A DNA stretch of 64,000 nt from positions 124,001 through 188,000 of the forward strand of contig NZ_JQLQ01000002.1 in assembly GCF_000744285.1 (NCBI RefSeq), read 5' to 3'. Position 1 is the stretch's first letter. Every line of letters begins with the position of its first letter. Shown here piece by piece: positions 56,059 through 64,000 of this stretch. This DNA is from Carnobacterium pleistocenium FTR1 (lineage in GTDB: Bacteria > Bacillota > Bacilli > Lactobacillales > Carnobacteriaceae). A program made the position numbers and the translations under genes. The notes below the pieces were generated by a model. It saw only the letters and a program-made list of their open reading frames with translations, made no database searches and was not told the origin of the DNA.

Positions 56059-56136
56059 ATGAACTCAAACTGGCAAATAGCACAAAAAATTAGGAATTAT
56101 CGCTTAATAGTTGATAATAATGACGATCATAGTTAA
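56059..56136 (+). pseudogene. Fossil RelE-type toxin fragment
   Basis: The 25-codon frame starts with ATG immediately after the antitoxin TGA: MNSNWQIAQKIRNYRLIVDN, NDDHS. The RIGNYR-LIVD--DD pattern is the conserved late segment of RelE/ParE toxins (here KIRNYRLIVDNNDDH), which normally lies near residue 60-75. The first two thirds and the end are missing, as after an internal deletion. Confidence 0.55.
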
Positions 56137-56198
56137 TCTGAAAAGAGATGCTGTTGTTTTCTGATAGGAAAAAATTGATAAGATGAGGGAGTTTTTTG

Positions 56199-57032
56199 AT
56201 GATTTATGCAGATTATCATGTCCATAGTGATTACAGTGATGATTCCTGGTATTTAATGGAAGATGTCGTAAAAGATGCTATTCAGTTGGGACTAGAAGAA
56301 ATTTGTTTTACAGATCATGTTGATTATGGAGTTAAACCTGATTGGAAATCAGATGAAAAATTTCAAGTGGGGATGAATAAAGAAGTAAAAAATGTTCACT
56401 ACGATTTTTATTTTTCAGAGTTAAACAAACTTTCTAAGAAATATGAAGAAAAGATAAAAGTGAAAAAAGGTCTAGAATTTGGTATGCAAGTTCACACCAT
56501 TCCTCAATTTGAAAAACTCTTTCAGTCTCATGATTTTGACTTTATTTTATTGTCTGTGCATCAAATTGAGAATAAAGAATTTTGGACAGGCGAATTTCAA
56601 AAAGGACACACTCAGCTAGAAAGTTATGATAGATATTATGATGAGATGTATCACTTAATTACTGCGTATAAAGATTATAGCGTCTTGGCACATATGGATT
56701 TAGTGAGACGTTACTTAGATAAAGAAGTAGACAGGTTTGAGTATAATAAAGATAAAATAGAGAGGATACTAAAAAAAGTTATAGAAGACAATAAAGGAAT
56801 AGAAGTAAACACATCCTCTGTTCGTTATGAAATTAATGGTTTAACGCCTTCTATAGAAATTTTAAAATTGTATCATGAACTGGGAGGTACTATTATTACG
56901 ATTGGTAGTGATAGTCATAAGCCCAAACATTTAGGCTTCCACATCGAAGAATCAAAAAAACTGTTAAAAGGTATTGGGTATACACATTTTTGCACTTTTG
57001 ATAAAATGAAACCTATTTTCCACGAATTGTAA
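56199..57032 (+). CDS. PHP-domain histidinol-phosphatase-like protein
   Basis: This protein of about 277 residues has the PHP metal motifs: DYHVHSDYSDDS, CFTDHVDYG, a KKGLEFGMQ segment, SVHQIENKEFWTG and a final GSDSHKPKHLG. It belongs to the HisJ/HisK-type histidinol-phosphatase family, which removes phosphate from histidinol phosphate with several metal ions. No other his gene is in the window, so histidine synthesis is uncertain and another phosphoester may be the substrate. GAGGGAG lies 7 bases before the ATG at 56199. Confidence 0.88.
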   Translation: MIYADYHVHSDYSDDSWYLMEDVVKDAIQLGLEEICFTDHVDYGVKPDWKSDEKFQVGMNKEVKNVHYDFYFSELNKLSKKYEEKIKVKKGLEFGMQVHTIPQFEKLFQSHDFDFILLSVHQIENKEFWTGEFQKGHTQLESYDRYYDEMYHLITAYKDYSVLAHMDLVRRYLDKEVDRFEYNKDKIERILKKVIEDNKGIEVNTSSVRYEINGLTPSIEILKLYHELGGTIITIGSDSHKPKHLGFHIEESKKLLKGIGYTHFCTFDKMKPIFHEL

Positions 57033-57120
57033 AACCAGAAAGCTAATCTCTTATCAGTCTAACAAATATTCCTTACACACACCACATTACCTGAAATTTA
57101 GTTAAATCATTTGTCATAAT

Positions 57121-57168
57121 CAAATAAGACAGCTAGTACTTGCTAATAGAGTACTAGCTGTCTTATTT
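57121..57168. repeat. Dispersed 19-bp dyad element, copy B
   Basis: CAAATAAGACAGCTAGTAC, an 11-base loop, then a complementary arm matching 18 of 19. The same arms are at 15776-15822. It lies 88 bases after the PHP gene, and again may be a terminator. The rest of 57033-57329 shows nothing. Confidence 0.75.
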
Positions 57169-57329
57169 AGTTAATGCCATATTCATTTCAATGTTTAGCA
57201 CTAACGAATGAAAAACAAAATACACTGCCGTAAGCTGAAAGATGTAATTCGACAATGGTGGTGCACATTCGTTTTTATGGAATTATTTCTAGCCAATTTA
57301 ACCTCTAGTTAAAAAAAATTTTTGAAATA

Positions 57330-58037
57330 CTATTTTGAAGTACTTCCTTGAAGGAAAAATTGTGAATGTTCATAATTGTAAATGGTTTTAGAAAAATCAA
57401 AAGGTTCGCCAGTATTCAAATAAAATAATTCTTCTACGAATAAGGCTGGTGATTTATTAGGAAGTTGCAATTGAGCGGCTAATTCGGTATTGATTTTTCC
57501 AACTTTTAAATACTTATCAGAAAAACCAATATTAATATTTAACGCAGTTTGCAAGTATTCAAAAATAGAATCATTTGCGATCTCTTTATTCAGATAAGGG
57601 ACAATTTCTTTTTTGTAAAATGATTCTTCAACACATAACGTTTGCCCGTTAACGTAGCGGATTCTTTTTACTCGATATACTTCATCGGTAGATAAGCAGT
57701 TTAAATTATTCATGATCTCTTCATTTGGATAAATGATTTCTAAGTTTAAAACAGTGGAAGTCAAATGGAATTCTTCTAAGTCACGTGTGAAACCTTGATT
57801 TTCCATAAAACTAATGTAGCCTTTTCTTTTTCTTTGTCTAACAAAAATCCCACTTCCTTGAACTTGAAAAATAATACCCCGATTTTCTAAAATAGCTAAA
57901 GATTTTATAATAGTACTCTTACTTACTTGATAATGAGTAATTAATTCTCCCAAACTAGGTAATCGACTTCCTTGTTCTAAATTTTCAAGATGGATTTTTT
58001 CTTCGATTTTTAAAGCTATTTCTTGGTATTTAAGCAT
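57330..58037 (-). CDS. GntR-family regulator with UTRA domain
   Basis: This 235-residue regulator has a GntR winged-helix N-terminus (LEQGSRLPSLGELITHYQVS, KSTIIKSLAILENRG) and a UTRA effector domain (about 85-230, with TVLNLEIIYP and CVEESFYKKE). UTRA regulators of this type sense phosphorylated sugars. It is divergent from the beta-glucoside operon and a palindrome in that operon's promoter is a probable operator. Start at 58037 has GGAG 6 bases upstream, favoured over 58049. Confidence 0.92.
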   Translation of the reverse strand: MLKYQEIALKIEEKIHLENLEQGSRLPSLGELITHYQVSKSTIIKSLAILENRGIIFQVQGSGIFVRQRKRKGYISFMENQGFTRDLEEFHLTSTVLNLEIIYPNEEIMNNLNCLSTDEVYRVKRIRYVNGQTLCVEESFYKKEIVPYLNKEIANDSIFEYLQTALNINIGFSDKYLKVGKINTELAAQLQLPNKSPALFVEELFYLNTGEPFDFSKTIYNYEHSQFFLQGSTSK

Positions 58038-58118
58038 AGTTATCTCCACATCTTTTCATAGTTATATTTCTAGTATAACTTATAATATGTATCTGTGCAC
58101 ATTTTTTTTGTTCGTGTG

Positions 58119-58147
58119 TTGACAAATTGTACATATACAATTACAAT
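58119..58147 (+). promoter_or_regulatory. Promoter and operator of the beta-glucoside operon
   Basis: TTGACA (58119-58124) and TACAAT (58142-58147) are 17 bases apart. The spacer holds a perfect palindrome AATTGTA, CATA, TACAATT at 58125-58142, the likely GntR site, whose occupancy would block RNA polymerase. Confidence 0.8.
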
Positions 58148-58194
58148 GTTAGGGTACAAGGTCGCAATCGAAGACATAACTAAGGAGTGGGAAT

Positions 58195-60066
58195 ATGACA
58201 AGCAAAGTAAGAGATTATGAAAAACTCTCAAAAGAAATATTGAAAGCGGTTAACGGGAAAGAGAATATTGCTGGGGTAACTAGATGTGCTACACGGTTGC
58301 GCCTTGTATTAAAGCAAACTCCACAAGATGCTAAAGCTACTATTTCAGAAATGCCCGGTGTAATTACAGTAGTAGAAAATAGTGGTCAATTTCAAATAGT
58401 TATTGGTACACACGTTGGGGATGTATATGATGAGTTTGCTGAACTTGTCGGTATAGACGAAGCCGAAGTTGTCGAAGCTCCCAAAACAAGTATTCTAAAT
58501 CGAATTATTGCAACTATGTCAGCCGTATTCGCACCCTTTATTTATATCTTAGCCGCTGCAGGTATTCTACAAGGTATGCTCATATTAGTAAATTTAGCTT
58601 TTCCAAGTTTTGCTGCTACAGGAACTGCGCAAGTTTTTAGTTTTATTTCTTGGGCACCATTTACCTTTTTACCAATTTTTATAGCGATTACTGCATCAAA
58701 GCATTTTAAATCAAATATGTATATAGCAGTAGCTTGTTGTGCCGCATTGGTATCACCTACATGGGCAGAATTAGCATCTCAAATTGCTAGTGGGACACCA
58801 ATTTCATTTTTAACCATTCCTTTATCTCAAACAATTTACACGTCTTCTGTTTTACCGCCACTTCTTCTAGTTTGGTTTTTATCTTATTTCGAACGATTTA
58901 TTGAAAAAAGAATACCAGAAGTCATTAAGCCATTATTGGTTCCATTATTAAGTTTAGTCATTATGGTTCCGTTAACAATTATTTTAATTGGACCTGCTTC
59001 ATCTCTAGCAGCACAAACTATTGCAAATGGTTATAATTTCCTTGCTGAGTATGCTCCTCCGTTGGCTGGTTTAATCATTGGTGGATTTTGGCAAGTGTTA
59101 GTTATTTTCGGAGTCCACTGGGGAATTACTCCCGTAGTTTTAGAAAACTTTAATATCTACGGCCGAGATTCTTTTCAAGCTTTTCAAACAATTGCTGTAA
59201 TTTCACAAGTTGGTGCTGTATTAGGTGTATTTTTGAAAACGAAAAATAAAGAATTAAAAGGAATTTCCTTATCTGCATTTGTTACAGGGATTTTTGGAAT
59301 TACTGAACCAGCTATTTATGGTGTTACTCTACGTTTCAAAAAACCGTTTATATACGGATGTATTTCTGGAGCAGTTGGAGGAGTTGTAGCAAGTTTCTTT
59401 AACCCTTATTACTATGCTTACGCAGGTTTGCCTGGATTACTAACCATTGTTAATGGAATTAGTTCTGAAAATCCAAGTTCATTTATTGGAATCGTTATTG
59501 GTTCTTTGATCGGTATTATTGGACCAATCATTTTGATTCAAATTTTTGGATTTGGTGAAAAGAGTAAAAGTGATGAATTAAAAGAAAGTAATCCAGTTTC
59601 TAAACTATTAAACTCTGAAGTTTTTAGCCCACTTAAAGGAAAAATTATGCCATTATCTGAAGTTTCAGATGAAGTATTTGCTTCTGGAGCAATGGGAAAA
59701 GGCGTAGCCATTGAACCAACAGATAATAAAGTCTATGCTCCTTTTGACGGTACTGTTGAAGTATTGGTAGATTCAAAACATGCTATTGGTTTGAGATCCG
59801 ATGATGGAATAGAGTTGTTGATCCATGTTGGTTTAGATACGGTGAAAATGAACGGTCAAAACTTTGATTATGCAGTAAAATCAAATCAAAAGGTGAAAAA
59901 GGGTGATCTATTGCTCACATTTGACATGGATGCTATTAGAGATGAAGGATTTTCATTAGTTACTATGGTCGTCATTACCAACTCTAATGAGTATGAGAAT
60001 ATTTCAATAGCAACAAATCCAGACTCAATTAGTAATGAACCAATTCTAGCATTGTATAATGCTTAA
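58195..60066 (+). CDS. PTS beta-glucoside-specific EIIBCA permease
   Basis: This 623-residue protein takes up and phosphorylates beta-glucosides. The EIIB domain is at 1-90 with phosphorylated Cys31 in VTRCATRLR. EIIC runs about 100-450 (PFIYILAAAGILQGMLIL, HWGITPVVLENFNIYGRDSF, ITEPAIYGV). EIIA is about 480-620 with active His544 in LLIHVGLDTV. This B-C-A order matches BglF/BglP. GGAG 6 bases before the ATG. It is followed 26 bases later by the glucosidase gene. The exact glucoside (salicin, cellobiose, arbutin) is not determined. Confidence 0.94.
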   Translation: MTSKVRDYEKLSKEILKAVNGKENIAGVTRCATRLRLVLKQTPQDAKATISEMPGVITVVENSGQFQIVIGTHVGDVYDEFAELVGIDEAEVVEAPKTSILNRIIATMSAVFAPFIYILAAAGILQGMLILVNLAFPSFAATGTAQVFSFISWAPFTFLPIFIAITASKHFKSNMYIAVACCAALVSPTWAELASQIASGTPISFLTIPLSQTIYTSSVLPPLLLVWFLSYFERFIEKRIPEVIKPLLVPLLSLVIMVPLTIILIGPASSLAAQTIANGYNFLAEYAPPLAGLIIGGFWQVLVIFGVHWGITPVVLENFNIYGRDSFQAFQTIAVISQVGAVLGVFLKTKNKELKGISLSAFVTGIFGITEPAIYGVTLRFKKPFIYGCISGAVGGVVASFFNPYYYAYAGLPGLLTIVNGISSENPSSFIGIVIGSLIGIIGPIILIQIFGFGEKSKSDELKESNPVSKLLNSEVFSPLKGKIMPLSEVSDEVFASGAMGKGVAIEPTDNKVYAPFDGTVEVLVDSKHAIGLRSDDGIELLIHVGLDTVKMNGQNFDYAVKSNQKVKKGDLLLTFDMDAIRDEGFSLVTMVVITNSNEYENISIATNPDSISNEPILALYNA

Positions 60067-60089
60067 AATAGAAACTTAGGAGGAAATAA

Positions 60090-61553
<1,464 letters not shown>

Positions 61554-61570
61554 AACTGATCATTTAAAGT

Positions 61571-61605
61571 GCCCCACATACTAGAAAAGTATGTGGGCCT
61601 TTTTG
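61571..61605 (+). terminator. Terminator of the beta-glucoside operon
   Basis: GCCCCACATACT and AGTATGTGGGCC, 5-base loop, then CTTTTTG. Confidence 0.88.
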
Positions 61606-61638
61606 TATTAATGATTTTAAAAAAAATAGGGTAAATCT

Positions 61639-61681
61639 AATAAAAGCAGCTTCCTGTAATAAACAGGAAGCTGCTTTTATT
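61639..61681. terminator. Perfect bidirectional hairpin
   Basis: AATAAAAGCAGCTTCCTGT and its perfect complement around AATAA, 19 bp. It lies between the convergent bgl operon and glpK-like gene and is probably the terminator of the latter. Confidence 0.85.
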
Positions 61682-61818
61682 GTTTCATAATTTATTTTTA
61701 ATGTCCTTAACACAGTGTCCATTTTATTTAATACTGAGCATCTTTTGTCTATTTTTCAACATTCATAAATGCATTTATTAATAGCGCCTTATATTTTATT
61801 CTAATTCTTACACAATGA

Positions 61819-63324
61819 TTAGTTATGTAGCAATTTAGCATAATAACGAATCGCTTCGATAGCGCTATGCCAAGCATGCAGCTTATCTTGCCGCTCATTA
61901 ATAGTCATATGGGGTTCAAATTGTTCATCCGCAGACACTAAAGCGGTTAGCTCATCTTGATTGCGCCAATAATCAACCGCTAATCCAGCGAGGTATGCAG
62001 CCCCTAGTCCGGTTGTCTCTAAACGTTCAATACGTTTAACAGTTTTCCCAAGAATATCTGCTTGAAATTGGATTAACAGATTATTTTGTGCGGCTCCGCC
62101 ATCGACATGAAGAATATCTACGTCGATACCAGTATCTAATTCCATTAATTCGATGATGTCACTGACTTGATAAGCAAGGGACTCTAAAGTTGCTCGAACA
62201 ACTTCCCGATGGCTTGTAGATTCATCAATTCCTAGAATAGCTCCTCTTACGCTTGAATCCCAATAGGGCGAACCAATTCCTCGAAAGGCAGGTACAACAT
62301 AAACGCCCGAATTCGTCGCTGCTTCAAGGGCCAATAACTCTGAATCATCCATCGATTCAAATAAGTTTAAGCCGTCTTTTAACCATTCAATTGCACTACC
62401 TGAAATAAGAGCCGAACCTTCAAGAGCGTAGGTTATTTTGTTATCAAATGAGTATCCGATTGTAGTGAGTAATTTGTGTTCAGATAGTTTTGGTTCAGAA
62501 CCGGTATTCATCACGATAAAGGTTCCTTGACCATAAGTGCTTTTTACTTGTCCAGATCGAAAAGCTAATTGACCAAATAACGCGGCCTGTTGGTTTCCGG
62601 CAACGCCAGCAATTGGAATGTTTGCTCCATCAAACAAATCTAAATCGGTTGTTCCATAAAGATGAGAGCTTGGGTAAACTTTAGGTAGCATGCTCTCAGG
62701 GATGTTAAATAGATTAAGTAACTGTTGATCCCATTCCAGCGTATGGATATTGAACAACATTGTTCGTGAAGCATTTGTATGATCGGTGCAGTGCAACTTG
62801 CCATTGGTCAGATTCCAAATGAGCCAACTATCAACTGTACCAAAGGCTAACTCTCCGCGATCTGCTCTTTCTTGTGCACCAGGATGGTGATCTAGGATCC
62901 AACGAATTTTACTAGCAGAAAAATAAGGACTCAAAACTAAACCGGTCTTTTCGTGGATAGAGGCTTCGACGTTTTCTTGTTTAAGCTGATTAACAATAGC
63001 TAATGATTGATTGGAACTCCAGACAATTGCATTGTAGATAGGCTGACCAGTTTTACGATCCCACACAATAGTTGTTTCGCGTTGATTTGTAATGCCCAGT
63101 GCTTTGATCTGATTGAATGAGACCCCGGAATGTTTGATAACTTTAAGAAAGACATCACGGACGGACTGCCAAATAGCGTTTGGATCTTGTTCGACCCAGC
63201 CGGACTGTGGGATCTTCTGTTCAAAAGTTTGAGCTGCTGTGCTTATGTAATTTCCTTGACGATCAATAATAATTGCGCGTGTTGTGGTTGTCCCTTGGTC
63301 AATTGCTAAAATATATTCTGCCAT
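61819..63324 (-). CDS. Divergent glycerol kinase paralogue with altered active site
   Basis: This 501-residue protein has the full FGGY fold and GlpK features: LAIDQGTTTTRAIIID, LGITNQRETTIVWD (Arg82, Glu83), SPYFSASKIRWILD, and FRGIGSPYWDSSVRGAILG. Yet the catalytic base motif is AGVAGNQQAALFG: Asn244 replaces the Asp seen in known glycerol kinases. TYGQGTF replaces TYGTGCF, and VWSSNQSL replaces the usual WQ-RRT. The His loop phosphorylated by the PTS in enterococcal GlpK is also absent. It may act on another polyol, bind a ligand, or be inactive. It is directly downstream of a DhaS-like regulator, with a cre site upstream. Confidence 0.88.
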   Translation of the reverse strand: MAEYILAIDQGTTTTRAIIIDRQGNYISTAAQTFEQKIPQSGWVEQDPNAIWQSVRDVFLKVIKHSGVSFNQIKALGITNQRETTIVWDRKTGQPIYNAIVWSSNQSLAIVNQLKQENVEASIHEKTGLVLSPYFSASKIRWILDHHPGAQERADRGELAFGTVDSWLIWNLTNGKLHCTDHTNASRTMLFNIHTLEWDQQLLNLFNIPESMLPKVYPSSHLYGTTDLDLFDGANIPIAGVAGNQQAALFGQLAFRSGQVKSTYGQGTFIVMNTGSEPKLSEHKLLTTIGYSFDNKITYALEGSALISGSAIEWLKDGLNLFESMDDSELLALEAATNSGVYVVPAFRGIGSPYWDSSVRGAILGIDESTSHREVVRATLESLAYQVSDIIELMELDTGIDVDILHVDGGAAQNNLLIQFQADILGKTVKRIERLETTGLGAAYLAGLAVDYWRNQDELTALVSADEQFEPHMTINERQDKLHAWHSAIEAIRYYAKLLHN

Positions 63325-63395
63325 AAGTAATTATCCCCTTAAATGGATTGCATAGTAAACAGTCATTTTCATGCTGTTGAAAATTGTCGTTAACC

Positions 63396-63409
63396 AAAAA
63401 TCGTTTACA
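63396..63409 (-). promoter_or_regulatory. Candidate CcpA cre site before the glpK-like gene
   Basis: On the minus strand TGTAAACGATTTTT matches 12 of 14 cre positions, between the regulator stop and the kinase start. Confidence 0.55.
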
Positions 63410-63410
63410 A

Positions 63411-63953
63411 CTAAAATTTGTAGTGGATCACTTGAATAAGCAACTCATGATAGCTTTTACTATCCGGCTCACAGTCTTCAAGTACCCAACGATAGAGCAT
63501 CTCAGATAAGCCGTAAGCGTAAAAATCAGTCGTCGCTTCCATGAAAGTTTGGTTATTTTCAGTAGTAACGTGCGATTGAAAATAATCATCCGAGAGGTTT
63601 TGGATACCGTGTTTGATATAATACCTAAAATAATCTTTAAAGGAATCCAGTTTGATATTTGAGAATATCTTTTTGTAATATTTTTGATTCTCTTCAAGGT
63701 ATTCCAATAATAGGAACAAGACTTCTTCCCATTTTTCCCAATTCATAATCAATTGAATCAATTCAGAAACTTCATGAGAAAAAATCCAAGTGATTAGATC
63801 GTATTTGTCATCAAAATGGTCATAAAAAGTCTGTCGACGATAATCAGTTTGATCCATGATATCCGTTATCGATATCTTATCAACAACTTTTTCACTGGAC
63901 AGACGTTTGAGAGAATAAGAAATAATCTCTTTCGTTGTATTTTGTTGGTTCAT
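63411..63953 (-). CDS. DhaS-like TetR-family activator
   Basis: This 180-residue protein has a TetR-type helix-turn-helix (KISITDIMDQTDYRRQTFYD, HFDDKYDLITWIF) matching DhaS, the activator of dihydroxyacetone kinase genes in lactococci. In that system DhaS works with DhaQ, a dihydroxyacetone binding protein. The ATG at 63953 has AAGGGG upstream, better than the 63995 GTG-type start. It lies 86 bases upstream of the glpK-like gene on the same strand. Upstream genes are outside the window. Binding to DhaQ is inferred from family only. Confidence 0.88.
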   Translation of the reverse strand: MNQQNTTKEIISYSLKRLSSEKVVDKISITDIMDQTDYRRQTFYDHFDDKYDLITWIFSHEVSELIQLIMNWEKWEEVLFLLLEYLEENQKYYKKIFSNIKLDSFKDYFRYYIKHGIQNLSDDYFQSHVTTENNQTFMEATTDFYAYGLSEMLYRWVLEDCEPDSKSYHELLIQVIHYKF

Positions 63954-64000
63954 TTTTTGTGACCCCTTCGACAACCTATTAACTACTACATTCATTTACT

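Overview
The window comes from a low-G+C Gram-positive chromosome, most likely a lactic acid bacterium of the Carnobacteriaceae/Enterococcaceae type. The signs are AT-rich codon use, strong AGGAGG ribosome binding sites, some TTG and GTG starts, CcpA-type cre sites, PTS sugar uptake and ISLre2-type transposase debris. Genus is inferred from the gene set, not proven.

Layout. 1-2370: end of purH and all of purD, separated by four tandem 51-bp hairpin repeats. 2562-4467: a membrane-anchored fumarate-reductase-like flavoprotein and a small zinc-ribbon protein. 4677-13239: a complete L-rhamnose locus, with a divergent AraC regulator followed by rhaB, rhaA, rhaD, an NCS1-like permease, rhaM and fucO. 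It takes rhamnose to DHAP plus lactaldehyde and on to 1,2-propanediol. 13369-17446: an AEC permease and a group of small envelope or metal-associated proteins (DUF1541, a broken SHOCT protein, DUF302, a membrane-anchored L7/L12-like protein). 18012-22594: a CorC-type membrane protein and a P-type cation ATPase. 22693-27305: small regulators and stress proteins (isochorismatase-like hydrolase, XRE regulator with membrane partner, decayed XRE gene, haloacid-dehalogenase-like protein, OsmC, CGNR regulator).

27340-30515: an HxlR regulator divergent from a glutathione-type formaldehyde detoxification operon (adhC-fghA-gfa), with two near-identical promoter/operator modules between them. 30730-36779: a TetR regulator with two perfect palindromic operators, a truncated ABC ATPase beside transposase debris, an intact ABC ATPase/permease pair, an SGNH hydrolase and two membrane proteins. 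37263-41630: a FakA-FakB type (DAK2-DegV) fusion, small membrane proteins and a second OsmC protein. 41890-47120: a decayed zone with an ISLre2 transposase relic, broken small ORFs and three copies of a 19-bp motif around an SDR/AraC pair. 47428-52170: CDF cation exporter, tautomerase, photolyase and YtxH protein. 52254-57032: quinone-oxidoreductase-like enzyme, aldehyde dehydrogenase, GNAT, an RHH antitoxin with what looks like a fossil toxin, and a PHP phosphatase. 57330-61605: a beta-glucoside PTS/6-phospho-beta-glucosidase operon with its GntR regulator. 61819-63953: a divergent glycerol kinase paralogue under a DhaS-like regulator.

The most unusual points are the glycerol kinase homologue whose catalytic Asp is Asn, the twin operator modules of the formaldehyde locus, the NCS1-like permease in the rhamnose operon, the antitoxin with a toxin remnant, and the tandem hairpin repeats inside the pur region. 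I did not find a clearly new multi-gene defence or mobile system. No tRNA, rRNA or CRISPR array was recognised.
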